Positions 51,919-61,213 of a stretch of DNA of 64,000 bases are shown piece by piece; positions within the stretch are counted from its first letter, which is position 1, and each line of letters opens with the position of its first letter. The translations under genes and the position numbers were made by a program. Source of the stretch: Helicobacter magdeburgensis (GTDB lineage Bacteria; Campylobacterota; Campylobacteria; Campylobacterales; Helicobacteraceae). The DNA is taken from positions 124,001 to 188,000 of the forward strand of contig NZ_JRPE02000001.1 in NCBI RefSeq assembly GCF_000765825.2. Direction: 5' to 3'. The notes under the pieces are model-generated. The model made no database searches and had not been told where the DNA came from. It saw only the letters and a list, made by a program, of their open reading frames with translations.

Positions 51919-51942
51919 CTTTGTGTTTTTAAAAACACAAAG
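51919..51942. terminator. 24-bp perfect palindrome after magIII
   Basis: Arms 51919-51930 and 51931-51942 are exact reverse complements (CTTTGTGTTTTT). Folded, a 9-bp stem with a TTTAAA loop. It lies 32 bases after the end of magIII and 125 bases before the fumarase start, and probably ends the upstream transcript. Confidence 0.5.
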
Positions 51943-51974
51943 TCAAATACTTACTTACTTAAAATATTCTTAGC

Positions 51975-52667
51975 TTAGTTTAAACCCATTGCTTCCTTTA
52001 AACTCGCAATATCGCCCTTTCTTTTCCCAAACTCCACAATCTTGCCGTGGAATCTCGCAAAAATCTGCCCCAAACTTATATCATTTATCTCGCCCTTATA
52101 CAGCTCAAGCACAGAATCTAGATTCTCCCTTATCCCACACTCACAAAACTCCCTTAGCTCCTCATAGTCATCTATCTGCCGCCCCAACGCACATAAAAGC
52201 TTGTAAGTATATTTATCTACCACCATATATTCCCGCAAACACGCATAATTCAAAATGCTATATGCACTTTCACACCCTATGCCCTTTTGCTCTAATAACC
52301 ACTCTAAACTTACAGATTCTACAAACGCCTTAAAACTCCCAAAATCGCGGATAATCGCCCTAGCAAGATTCACAATCCGCACAGACTTTTGCTTTTGGAA
52401 TCCATTGATATGACTTTCAAGCACATAAGAATCTAGCCCAACCACTCGCATAAGATTAGATTCACTTTTGCTAGGCTCTTCTAAGATTCCAGCCTTTCGC
52501 ATAGAATCTAGGCTTTTTTCCACCCTACTCCACTGCGTATTTTGCGTTAAAATACTGCCCAACACCACATCAAAAGTGCCATAGCCCTCCCACCACCAGC
52601 TAGGCAGTCCGCTTAATAGATTCTGCTTTTTTAACGCCATAAATAAATCAAAACTTGAATCTAGCAT
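51975..52667 (-). CDS. magIII: 3-methyladenine DNA glycosylase MagIII
   Basis: A 230-aa helix-hairpin-helix glycosylase like H. pylori MagIII: FDVVLGSILTQNTQWSRVEKSL, the hairpin LLEQKGIGCESAYSIL and the catalytic Asp in VVDKYTYKLLCALG. Conserved LYKGEINDISLGQIFARFHGKIVEF-type C-terminus. It lacks the four-Cys Fe-S loop of endonuclease III, as MagIII does. It excises 3-methyladenine. It follows the yejF gene on the same strand by 22 bases. Confidence 0.9.
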   Translation of the reverse strand: MLDSSFDLFMALKKQNLLSGLPSWWWEGYGTFDVVLGSILTQNTQWSRVEKSLDSMRKAGILEEPSKSESNLMRVVGLDSYVLESHINGFQKQKSVRIVNLARAIIRDFGSFKAFVESVSLEWLLEQKGIGCESAYSILNYACLREYMVVDKYTYKLLCALGRQIDDYEELREFCECGIRENLDSVLELYKGEINDISLGQIFARFHGKIVEFGKRKGDIASLKEAMGLN

Positions 52668-52689
52668 TATTTTTCACTCCCTTTTTCTT

Positions 52690-54297
52690 TTATTTACCAA
52701 AAAACGCTTCTATCAAAGCCCTTGCTTCCACACTCTGCGGAGTTTCAAACACATTCTCACTTGTGCCATACTCCACCGCCACACCCTTGTGTAAAATCAA
52801 CACTTCATCACTCAACTCTCGCAAAATCTCTAAATCGTGCGTGATAAAAATATAGCTCATCTGCATTTTCTCTTGTAGTTCTAATAAAAGCGTGAGTATG
52901 AGCTTTTGAGAGCTTTTATCAAGGGCGGTTGTAGGCTCATCAAGCAATAAAATCTTAGGCTCTCTTACAATCGCCCTAGCAATGGCTACGCGTTGCTTCT
53001 GCCCCCCGCTTAGTTCAAAGGGATAGGCGTGAGCCAAGCTAGAATCTAGCCCTGTCATTTCCAAAGCCCACGCGATTTTTTCCCTATATGCTTCATTTTT
53101 TGCCTTATTTTCTATCTCTTGAGGGAGCTTTCCCAACGCTTCTTTGATAATATCGCCAACACGAAACCGCGGGCAGAGTGAAGAAAAAGGGTCTTGAAAC
53201 ACCATACTGATTTGCCTTCGCAAAAGCTTCACATCTGCCTTTGTGCGTTTAATCTGCCTTTCATTAAGATATAACTCCCCCTTTGTCTCAAGCAAATGCA
53301 AAAGCCCTAGGGCAAGGCTAGACTTCCCACCGCCAGATTCCCCAGCGATTCCTAGAATCTGCCCTTTTTTCAGGCAAAAACTTAATGGGGATAGAATCTG
53401 CTTATAAGTGCTTGTGAAAAATCCTTGCTTTTTTACCCCCACACTTAAATCCCTAGCCCTTAGCACAATGTCTTGTTGCATAAAATCGTGGCCTGCTTGC
53501 TCTAAAGCCTTGCGTTTAGGGAGCTTTAAAGATTCAATTAAAAATCGCGTATAGGAATGCTGCGGGGCGTTAAAAAGCTTCTCACTCAAAGCAGATTCTA
53601 CAATCTTGCCATCTTTTAGCACCACCACCCTATCGGCAAACTCCCGCACAACGCCCAAATCGTGGCTAATAAACAAAATCGCACTCTGCTTTGCTAGGCT
53701 TGAAAGCAGCTCCATAATTTGCCGCTGCACCAGCACATCTAGAGCAGTCGTAGGCTCATCGCAAATAAGCAATTTTGGATTATTCACAATACTCATCGCA
53801 ATAGCTACGCGTTGCTTCTGCCCCCCGCTTAGTTCAAAGGGATAAGCGTGAGCCAAGCTAGAATCTAGCCCAATTAATGCTAAAAGCTCTGCTAATCGCT
53901 CTTTTGCCTTATTTGCTAAAGCCCTGCCTTTAAGATGGGGGTAAAGCTCATTAGCGTGGAGATAAAAGCTCTCCATTATTTGTTTGCCGACTTTATGAAG
54001 GGGATTAAGGCTTGAAAGCGGCTCTTGTGGGATATAGGCAATGTCCCTGCCACGCAGAGATTCTAGCTCTTTTTGCGTGAGTGTTGCTAGATTTTTATTC
54101 TCAAACTCCACACTACCACTTTGCAAAGCAATATGCGGATTGAGCTTCAAAATAAGTTGAGCCAACATACTCTTGCCCGAGCCAGATTCACCAACTAATG
54201 CAACTTTCTCGCCGGGCTTAATGTGTAAGCAAATATCTTGCAAACCAAAACGAGCAGAATGCAGAAAATGAGCATTAAGATGAGAGATGTTTAGCAT
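52690..54297 (-). CDS. yejF: Peptide ABC transporter, duplicated ATPase (YejF type)
   Basis: A 535-aa fusion of two ABC ATPases. Walker A is GESGSGKSM near residue 36 and GESGGGKSS near residue 318; both halves have LSGGQKQRVAIA signatures and Walker B (LLICDEPTT, ILLLDEPTT). Powers the YejBE permease for peptides or microcin C-like compounds. The two halves share an almost identical 68-bp stretch (52985-53052 and 53804-53871, one difference) spanning the signature. Its ATG overlaps the yejE stop (TAATG). Confidence 0.92.
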   Translation of the reverse strand: MLNISHLNAHFLHSARFGLQDICLHIKPGEKVALVGESGSGKSMLAQLILKLNPHIALQSGSVEFENKNLATLTQKELESLRGRDIAYIPQEPLSSLNPLHKVGKQIMESFYLHANELYPHLKGRALANKAKERLAELLALIGLDSSLAHAYPFELSGGQKQRVAIAMSIVNNPKLLICDEPTTALDVLVQRQIMELLSSLAKQSAILFISHDLGVVREFADRVVVLKDGKIVESALSEKLFNAPQHSYTRFLIESLKLPKRKALEQAGHDFMQQDIVLRARDLSVGVKKQGFFTSTYKQILSPLSFCLKKGQILGIAGESGGGKSSLALGLLHLLETKGELYLNERQIKRTKADVKLLRRQISMVFQDPFSSLCPRFRVGDIIKEALGKLPQEIENKAKNEAYREKIAWALEMTGLDSSLAHAYPFELSGGQKQRVAIARAIVREPKILLLDEPTTALDKSSQKLILTLLLELQEKMQMSYIFITHDLEILRELSDEVLILHKGVAVEYGTSENVFETPQSVEARALIEAFFGK

Positions 54298-55433
54298 TAC
54301 ACGCCCTGCTTTGAATCTTTTGGATCTAGGCTAGATTCTCGCCCAGTTTCTTTAATGTGAGCTTTAAGATGTGCTTTAATATGCGGATCAAGTGCATCAC
54401 GCAACCCCTCGCCGATAAATACAAGGATTGAAAGCAGCACACACAAAGCCAAAAACGCACTAATGCCTAAATGTGGTGAGATGAGATTATTTTTACCTTG
54501 GGAAAGTAACTCACCTAAACTCGCACTTCCAACGGGCATACCAAAGCCCAAAAAATCAAGGCTACTTAGCGTTACAATGCTTCCTGCCATAATAAAAGGC
54601 GTGAAAGTCAAAGTCGCACTCATCGCATTAGGCAGGATATATGAAAAAATGATTTTTATATCACTTACTCCCATTGCTTGAGCGGCTTTAACATACTCTA
54701 AATTCCTAGCCTTTAAAAATTCAGCCCGGACAAGATTCACAAGCAAAATCCACGAAAATGCCCCCACCACACACAGAATCCACCAAAAGCTAGGCTCAAA
54801 CACACTTGAGATGATAATAATCACAAATAAAATAGGCACAGCATTAAAAATCTCTATCATTCTTTGTCCCATTAAGTCCAACACCCCACCATAATACCCC
54901 TGCAATGCTCCCACCACAACGCCTATCACTACACTACACACACTTAAAATAAGAGCAAAAATAATGGAGATTCTATATCCATAAAGTAGCCGACTTGCTA
55001 CATCTCTTGCCTTATCATCTGTGCCAAGCCAATGCTTAGAATCCGGAGGCGTGGGGGCTTGAGCGTTTAAATCCATAATAATGCTATCATAGCTATAAGG
55101 AATCATTGTCCTTAGCACAAAGGCGTCTTTTAATAGCTCATCTCTCACATAGCTATCAAGGTAATCACAAGGCGTTTGAAAATCCCCACCAAACGCACTC
55201 TCTGGGTAATCCACAAACACAGGAAAATACATCTTAGAATCTTTATAGATAAAAAGGGGCTTTTCATTAGCAATAAACTCCGCAAACACGCTACACACAA
55301 ACAGCACAAGAAAGACAATCAAAGAGTAAAATGCGCGTTTATTTTGCTTAAATACTGCCCAACGCAGTTGCAAATTGCTTTGTTTTATAGATTCTCTATG
55401 CGTAGATTCTATGCGTTTTTGAATCTTAGACAT
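54297..55433 (-). CDS. yejE: Peptide ABC transporter permease YejE
   Basis: A 378-aa permease of the DppC/OppC type with six hydrophobic helices. The long periplasmic loop after helix 1 (about 55-130) is typical of YejE. The EAA loop ([25 protein letters not shown]) contacts the ATPase. ATG 55433 is preferred (GGAAG five bases before); it overlaps yejB by eight bases. An upstream start at 55463 would overlap further without a ribosome-binding site. Confidence 0.92.
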   Translation of the reverse strand: MSKIQKRIESTHRESIKQSNLQLRWAVFKQNKRAFYSLIVFLVLFVCSVFAEFIANEKPLFIYKDSKMYFPVFVDYPESAFGGDFQTPCDYLDSYVRDELLKDAFVLRTMIPYSYDSIIMDLNAQAPTPPDSKHWLGTDDKARDVASRLLYGYRISIIFALILSVCSVVIGVVVGALQGYYGGVLDLMGQRMIEIFNAVPILFVIIIISSVFEPSFWWILCVVGAFSWILLVNLVRAEFLKARNLEYVKAAQAMGVSDIKIIFSYILPNAMSATLTFTPFIMAGSIVTLSSLDFLGFGMPVGSASLGELLSQGKNNLISPHLGISAFLALCVLLSILVFIGEGLRDALDPHIKAHLKAHIKETGRESSLDPKDSKQGV

Positions 55434-56478
55434 TTTTACTTCCAAAATGAATCCTAGGATCAATAAAGCAATACAAAATATCGCTAATAATGCCTATCAC
55501 AAGGGCGATAAAGGTAAAAATATATAATGTCCCAAACACCACAGGATAATCGCGATTAACCACACTCTCATAGCCTAAAAGCCCAAGCCCATCAAGGCTA
55601 AAAATAATCTCTATGAGCAAACTCCCGCTTAAAAACGCTCCCACAAACACCGCAGGGAATCCACTCACAATCAAAAGCATCGCATTGCGAAAAATATGCT
55701 TATACAAGATATGTCTTTCACTCCCGCCCTTTGCCCTAGCACTCATCACATAGCTTTTATGAATCTCTTCTAAAAAGCAATTTTTACTGAGCATACTCAA
55801 AGTCGCAAGCCCACCGATAGAAATACACAGCACCGGCAAAAATAAATGCCACAAATAATCTACAATCTTCCCAACAACGCTTAAAGATTCAAAATTCTCA
55901 CTCACTAGCCCACGCAAAGGGAATATATCAAAGTAGCTCCCCCCACAAAATAGCACCACAAGCACCACCGCAAACATAAACGCCGGAATCGCATTTAACA
56001 CCACAATCACAACGCTACTTAGCACATCAAATTTTGAGCCATTCCGCACCGCCTTTGCAATACCCAATGGAATGCTGATAAGATAAATCAGCAGTGTGCT
56101 AAACACGCCTAGAGAGATAGACACAGGGAGTTTTTGAGCGATGATTGAAAGCACACTTGATTGTGCGTAAAAGCTCTCGCCAAAGTCAAAACACACAAAC
56201 CGCCATAGCATTTCAACATACCGCTCACTTAAAGATTTATCAAAACCATAGAGTTTTTTTATCTCTTCAATAAGTTCAGAATCTAGCCCCACAGAGCCTT
56301 TGTAAAGCGTATTTGAGCCTGTTGGGGCTTCGGTAATTTGAGAGAGATTTTCCATTTTAGCGATACTTTGCTCCACCGGACCGCCCGGGGAGAGTTGCAT
56401 AAGCAAGAAGTTAATAGTCATAACCCCCAAAAGCGTGGGGATAAGCAACAACAAACGCTTAAGAATATAGCCTAGCAC
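55426..56478 (-). CDS. yejB: Peptide ABC transporter permease YejB
   Basis: A 350-aa permease of the DppB/OppB type with six helices and the start [24 protein letters not shown] loop [20 protein letters not shown]. The GTG start at 56478 follows AAAGGA by five bases. It opens a yejBEF operon; no substrate-binding YejA gene lies upstream in the window, so it must be elsewhere. Confidence 0.92.
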   Translation of the reverse strand: MLGYILKRLLLLIPTLLGVMTINFLLMQLSPGGPVEQSIAKMENLSQITEAPTGSNTLYKGSVGLDSELIEEIKKLYGFDKSLSERYVEMLWRFVCFDFGESFYAQSSVLSIIAQKLPVSISLGVFSTLLIYLISIPLGIAKAVRNGSKFDVLSSVVIVVLNAIPAFMFAVVLVVLFCGGSYFDIFPLRGLVSENFESLSVVGKIVDYLWHLFLPVLCISIGGLATLSMLSKNCFLEEIHKSYVMSARAKGGSERHILYKHIFRNAMLLIVSGFPAVFVGAFLSGSLLIEIIFSLDGLGLLGYESVVNRDYPVVFGTLYIFTFIALVIGIISDILYCFIDPRIHFGSKNV

Positions 56479-56512
56479 CGCTTTCCTTTAGAATTTAAGA
56501 GTTTAAAACCAT

Positions 56513-56521
56513 ATTGTAGCA
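56513..56521 (-). promoter_or_regulatory. Extended -10 promoter of yejBEF
   Basis: Minus-strand TGCTACAAT. The predicted start is near 56506, 28 nt before the GTG start. Confidence 0.5.
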
Positions 56522-56569
56522 AAATGAAGATAAGTTTTTGTCATCGCAAACCTTGCGAGTTTATCCTTA

Positions 56570-56770
56570 TCAGCACTTTGTCCTACCCGCTCCGTATTTT
56601 GCCTCTAATGCCTCGGCAAAAAACTCTTTTTGCGTTTTTGGAATCTTATCGGGGTGGTGGATTCTCATATGTTCTACATATTTATCATAGCTTGGCATAC
56701 CCACCAGCAAGTGAAAGAATCTATCACTTCGCCGATAGAGAGCTTTAAGCCTAGCAAATAGTTTTTTCAC
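56570..56770 (-). CDS. ybdD: YbdD/YjiX-family small protein
   Basis: A 66-aa protein: an amphipathic N-terminal helix with RLKALYRRSDRFFHLLVG, then GMPSYDKYVEHMRIHHPDKIPKTQKEFF and YGAGRTKC, the family signature. YbdD-like proteins usually sit directly behind cstA-type pyruvate or peptide transporters and are needed for their activity. Here cstA is on the same strand 2 kb upstream, with two outer-membrane genes between. Confidence 0.88.
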   Translation of the reverse strand: MKKLFARLKALYRRSDRFFHLLVGMPSYDKYVEHMRIHHPDKIPKTQKEFFAEALEAKYGAGRTKC

Positions 56771-56788
56771 TTTTTTACACTCTCCTTT

Positions 56789-57685
56789 TTAGAATCCATA
56801 ACTATACTGTAAAAGCAATCTATGCGTTGAGTTTTCTGGCTCATAGATTGCTGTGGGATCACCTGTAATACTACTGCTTGTCCGCATAGGATCTGCTGCA
56901 CCAATATGCCAATACTCATATACTAAGCGGATAGATCGCGATGTAGAATCTTTGCCATAATATGTGCGACCGATAAAGGCATTTAACCCAAAGCCATTTT
57001 TTTGCGTTACATAATAATCATCATTGAATCCATACTCCGAGGCGGTGGAGAGATGATTACCAAAAATTAAATACCGATAGCCTAGTCCGTAGTTTAGCAC
57101 ACCTTTATTGCCTATATACACTTCACCCTCAAACTCAAGCGGCACATACAAGTAGCCTTGAAGTCTATCCATTATCATAAATTCTGTGCGGTTGAAAAAA
57201 TAGCCCAAACCACCTTGGAGATACAAACTCGCCATTTGAGAAGCTTTTAAAAGATTATATCCACCCCTTAGCTCTACATCACCAGCAGACATACCCATCA
57301 TACTGATAACCCTTTGTCCATTTCTTTGTGTATTATCCGTATCAAGTATGCCGCCTGTGTAGATTCCAAGTGCATACCCAAGCCTTGCACTCCCCTCAAG
57401 CTTTATCCCCAAAGGATTTACCAAGCCAAGCTCCCCCATAAGCCCAAAAGTTGCGGTATCTATTCGCATTACCCTAGAGCCATCACGCCCTACTTCACCA
57501 TAATGATGATAGCCCGTATAAAAGCCCAGAGAGCGATACAAGCCGCTTTTCATAAGGCTTTTTTGACTGCCATAAGCGATATATTCTTCATCTGCTAGGC
57601 TTTCTGCCACGCCAAATATGCCAAAACCCACACATAGCATACCTAGCACATAAGCTTTAAATTGAGCTAAGATTCTAGTTTTCAT
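56789..57685 (-). CDS. Outer-membrane beta-barrel protein 1
   Basis: About 298 aa with a signal peptide (about residues 1-29, hydrophobic AYVLGMLCVGFGIFGVAESLA). Barrel strands end in LLLQYSYGF with the terminal Phe. Contains GYFFNRTEF and YVPLEFEGEV, in the same order as related motifs in the next gene. AGGAGG precedes the ATG at 57685; a GTG at 57688 also lies in frame. Helicobacter outer-membrane protein of unknown function. Confidence 0.7.
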   Translation of the reverse strand: MKTRILAQFKAYVLGMLCVGFGIFGVAESLADEEYIAYGSQKSLMKSGLYRSLGFYTGYHHYGEVGRDGSRVMRIDTATFGLMGELGLVNPLGIKLEGSARLGYALGIYTGGILDTDNTQRNGQRVISMMGMSAGDVELRGGYNLLKASQMASLYLQGGLGYFFNRTEFMIMDRLQGYLYVPLEFEGEVYIGNKGVLNYGLGYRYLIFGNHLSTASEYGFNDDYYVTQKNGFGLNAFIGRTYYGKDSTSRSIRLVYEYWHIGAADPMRTSSSITGDPTAIYEPENSTHRLLLQYSYGF

Positions 57686-57696
57686 CACAGCACCTC

Positions 57697-58515
57697 CTAA
57701 AACCCAAAGCCCACGCGTAAGCCTACAAAGCTTGTGTGGGATTTAGGATAGTGGATTGTAGCACTCGCACCCGCAATTACACCCGGCGTGGTAGAATCTG
57801 CTGGCATACTGACATTAAGGCTTGAAGATGCACCCAAGCTTTCAAACCTTGCATAAAGCTGAGTAAAGAAAAAAGAAGTTTCATTCACATAATACCGAAG
57901 CCCCAGCATAAAACGTAGTGCATTTTGCCCTCCATCAAATGACAATGTATGGGATTGGTTGCTACCATTCACGCCCACACCGCCACCTGTGCCTAAAAGC
58001 ACATCATACGAAGCAAGATATTCTAGCTTTACCTTATGATTTAAGGCTACATTACCGCGTAACTCCAAGGGCAGATAGGTCCCACCAAGTTGTGCTGCAA
58101 TGGGCATATTGCCATAAGTAATCGCCCCAGTAGATTCACGCAACCCTATGCCAAGATAAAGTGGGTTATCCCTTGTGCGTGTGATGAAGTAATAGCCCAA
58201 GCCAAAATTTATATCAATATTTATCCCCAAGCCCCCACGCACGGGTGCTGTGCTTAAAAGTTCAGAACCCACAACAGGAGCAATGCCATTAAGATTCCCA
58301 GCACTGCCACCAAGACCTACAAATCCATTATGTGCGAAGCGATTATCATAAATCGTCTCATACTCATAATAGAGCATCGTATGTGCGGCGTTAAACTCAC
58401 TCTTTCCAGCCTTGTGATTAAACCACGCCTCCTGAATCCCAATCCTATCAATGCTTTCACGCCCCTGCAATAAACACAGAGAAATTCCACACAGCAAAAA
58501 AATATACCTTTTCAT
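57697..58515 (-). CDS. Outer-membrane beta-barrel protein 2
   Basis: A 272-aa protein. Signal peptide MKRYIFLLCGISLCLLQG. The mature part is Gly-rich with alternating strands (GLGINIDINFGLGYYFITRT, TYLPLELRGNV) and ends FVGLRVGFGF. GGAGG six bases before ATG 58515 decides the start; an in-frame ATG at 58530 lacks one. Probably a distant paralogue of the gene 11 bases downstream. An A18 tract lies upstream (58592-58609). Confidence 0.7.
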   Translation of the reverse strand: MKRYIFLLCGISLCLLQGRESIDRIGIQEAWFNHKAGKSEFNAAHTMLYYEYETIYDNRFAHNGFVGLGGSAGNLNGIAPVVGSELLSTAPVRGGLGINIDINFGLGYYFITRTRDNPLYLGIGLRESTGAITYGNMPIAAQLGGTYLPLELRGNVALNHKVKLEYLASYDVLLGTGGGVGVNGSNQSHTLSFDGGQNALRFMLGLRYYVNETSFFFTQLYARFESLGASSSLNVSMPADSTTPGVIAGASATIHYPKSHTSFVGLRVGFGF

Positions 58516-58591
58516 CTCGCACCTCCGCATAAGTCCTATATACCTTTATTCCACAGATTGCCTTGTATTTTTTGTTGTCGTAACACTTTAC

Positions 58592-58609
58592 AAAAAAAAA
58601 AAAAAAAAA
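58592..58609. repeat. Homopolymer A18 (T18 towards the OMP genes)
   Basis: Eighteen A on the plus strand, 77 bases before the start of outer-membrane protein 2 and 50 bases upstream of TATATA (58537-58542). In H. pylori T-tracts at such positions (for example sabA) change length and tune transcription. Confidence 0.85.
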
Positions 58610-58746
58610 CATAACAAGCCTTACGCCTACACTATTTCAAAATGATACAGGATTTCACATTTTTTCACTTTACATTGAGCTTAACAGAATCTTTATGGAT
58701 TTCCGCCCCGTAAGATAAGCCTAAAAGCCACTCCTACAAAGGCGGA

Positions 58747-58772
58747 GATTCTAAGCAACTAAGCTTAGAATC
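58747..58772 (-). terminator. Hairpin after cstA
   Basis: Perfect 10-bp stem GATTCTAAGC/GCTTAGAATC with an AACTAA loop, 38 bases after the cstA stop. No U-tract. Confidence 0.5.
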
Positions 58773-58809
58773 ATAAGCAAGAATCTAAAAGGCAGAATCT
58801 AATGCACTT

Positions 58810-60966
58810 TTAATGCACTCCTGCCATACGCCCTTCAAAATCACTTGCCTTACGATATGGACTTTCAGCCATTGGGAGTTTCTCTCCATTAGCACAACGC
58901 CAACAAATCATCACGCATTTAATCAAAATTAAACAAGTAACCACCATAAACAAGCCACAAAGCAAAGCATTGATGAGATTATTATTTGCAATAGTAGCAA
59001 ATTTCGCCGCTTCAGCTGTAAGATTTGTAATGACACTTTCATCTGTTGTTTCTTGAATCTTTTGCATAGTTGCCGCTGCCTTTTGGCTATTAATCTGCCA
59101 TAATGCTATGTGGCTTACCGCATCGTGCACCTTTTCACCATTTGCTGGAAGAAGTTTTAAGATTCCAGCATAGAGCGTGCTAATAAGCACCCAAGCTGCC
59201 GGGACAATAGCCACCCAAGCTTGTTTTGCTTTACCCATTTTGAAAAGCACTACAATCACGGTGAGTAACGCCATTCCCGCTAACATTTGATTAGAAACAC
59301 CAAAGAGTGTCCAAAGTGATTTTACCCCACCTTGTGGGTCTGTAACACCTTGATAAAGGATATAACCCCAACCAGCTACACAAATTAATGTCGCCACAAC
59401 ACCCCAAAACATTGAGTGAATGTTACCAATAGGCTTATAGACATTTCCTAGCACATCTTGCACCATAAAGCGTCCTGCTCTAGTCCCCGCATCAACAGCT
59501 GTAAGAATAAACAATGCTTCAAACAAAATCGCAAAGTGATACCAAAATGCCATAGAGCCTTGATTGAAAAGTGGCACTTGAGAAATGATGGTCGCTAGTC
59601 CAATAGCAAATGTCGGCGCACCACCGGTTTTGCTCAAAATTGTCGGCTCTCCCACTTCTTTTGCCATACCAAGAATGTCTTCAGGCGTGATGACAAAGCC
59701 CCAGCTACTAATCGTCTGTGCAGCAATGGCTGCTGCTTCTGCGACATCTTTTACCCCAGCTGTGCCAAGTGCCGCAGGAGCGACATTGATTGAAAAATAA
59801 AGCCCGGGTGTGAGAATCACCGCTGCGATAAGTGCCATTACAGCCACTGCAGATTCCATAAGCATAGAGCCATAACCCACCATTCGTGCGTGAGATTCTT
59901 TCTCTAGCATTTTTGGCGTTGTCCCACTTGAGATTAAAGCGTGGAATCCGCTAATCGCCCCACAAGCAATGGTGATAAACAAGAATGGGAAAAGCTGTCC
60001 GCTAAAGACAGGTCCCGTGCCATCAATGTATTTTGTAACGCTTTCAAATCGCACTTCAGGCATAACGACTAAGATTCCACCAGCCATAAGCACAATAACA
60101 CCAATCTTTAAGAATGTGCTAAGGTAATCACGCGGAGCAAGTAAGAACCACACCGGCAAAATTGCCGCAATGAAGCCATAAGCTATCATTACATAAGTAA
60201 GTGTTACCGGAGTTAGTGTAAAAATCTCTGCCAACTGCGGATTTGCCGCAACATCACGCCCATAATACAAGGCTAAAAGCAAAAGGATAAAGCCAATGAT
60301 ACTTGCCTCGCCAATTTTACCCGGGCGGATAAAACGCATATGAAGCCCCATATAAATGGCAATGGGAATTGTCATAGCGATTGTGAAAAGTCCCCAAGGA
60401 GATTCAGCCAAGGCATTGACAACCACAAGAGCTAAAATCGCAATAATCAACATCATAATGCCTAGAATCCCAACCATTGCGATACTTCCCACACCCTTGC
60501 CTAGCTCAAGTTTGATAATCTCACCAATAGACTTACCATTTCTACGCATAGAGATAAAAAGCACGGTAAAGTCGTGAACCGCCCCAGCAATCACAACGCC
60601 CACAACAATCCAAATCATACTTGGCAAATATCCCATTTGTGCCGCAAGGATAGGACCCACAAGCGGACCAGCTCCAGCAATCGCAGCAAAATGATGTCCA
60701 AAAAGCACGATTTTATTTGTCGGCACAAAATCGCGTCCATCATTATTCACAACCGCAGGAGTCGCACGATTATCATCAAGCTCTAACACCTTAAAAGCGA
60801 TGTATTTAGAGTAATAGCGATACGCTATGGCATAAATACATACCGCCGCTACCACAATCCACACTGCTGAAATGCTTTCACCCGTATGCAACGCCAAGAC
60901 ACCAAAGCAGTAAGCACCAATGAGCGAAACAATCGCCCACAACCCTATACTGAGAATCTTATTCAT
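58810..60966 (-). CDS. cstA: Carbon starvation protein CstA (peptide/pyruvate transporter)
   Basis: A 718-aa transporter with about 16-18 hydrophobic helices, normal length. Conserved CstA segments: LDDNRATPAVVNNDGRDFVP, LFGHHFAAIAGAGPLVGP and SSGTTPKML. In C. jejuni CstA takes up peptides; in E. coli the homologues CstA and BtsT take up pyruvate. AAAGGAG lies five bases before the ATG. Divergent from the autotransporter, with about 250 A/T-rich bases between that hold no recognisable operator. Confidence 0.95.
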   Translation of the reverse strand: MNKILSIGLWAIVSLIGAYCFGVLALHTGESISAVWIVVAAVCIYAIAYRYYSKYIAFKVLELDDNRATPAVVNNDGRDFVPTNKIVLFGHHFAAIAGAGPLVGPILAAQMGYLPSMIWIVVGVVIAGAVHDFTVLFISMRRNGKSIGEIIKLELGKGVGSIAMVGILGIMMLIIAILALVVVNALAESPWGLFTIAMTIPIAIYMGLHMRFIRPGKIGEASIIGFILLLLALYYGRDVAANPQLAEIFTLTPVTLTYVMIAYGFIAAILPVWFLLAPRDYLSTFLKIGVIVLMAGGILVVMPEVRFESVTKYIDGTGPVFSGQLFPFLFITIACGAISGFHALISSGTTPKMLEKESHARMVGYGSMLMESAVAVMALIAAVILTPGLYFSINVAPAALGTAGVKDVAEAAAIAAQTISSWGFVITPEDILGMAKEVGEPTILSKTGGAPTFAIGLATIISQVPLFNQGSMAFWYHFAILFEALFILTAVDAGTRAGRFMVQDVLGNVYKPIGNIHSMFWGVVATLICVAGWGYILYQGVTDPQGGVKSLWTLFGVSNQMLAGMALLTVIVVLFKMGKAKQAWVAIVPAAWVLISTLYAGILKLLPANGEKVHDAVSHIALWQINSQKAAATMQKIQETTDESVITNLTAEAAKFATIANNNLINALLCGLFMVVTCLILIKCVMICWRCANGEKLPMAESPYRKASDFEGRMAGVH

Positions 60967-61213
60967 AATGCTCCTTTGTTAAGTTAGAATGGATTACGGC
61001 TCTAAGTCTAAACACTTCAAACTTAAAGCCTATCACGCAATAAAATAAATGTTTAACTTTTTTGAAAAATATGGCAGTTTAGTAACATCATTAATGTGAG
61101 AAAATTCTATATGTTTCATTTTGTAATGATTTTTGCGTGATTTTGTGGTTTTTATGCAGTTTGCCTTAAGATATATTGGGATAGAATCCGCGGATTTTTA
61201 CTTTGAGGGTTGA

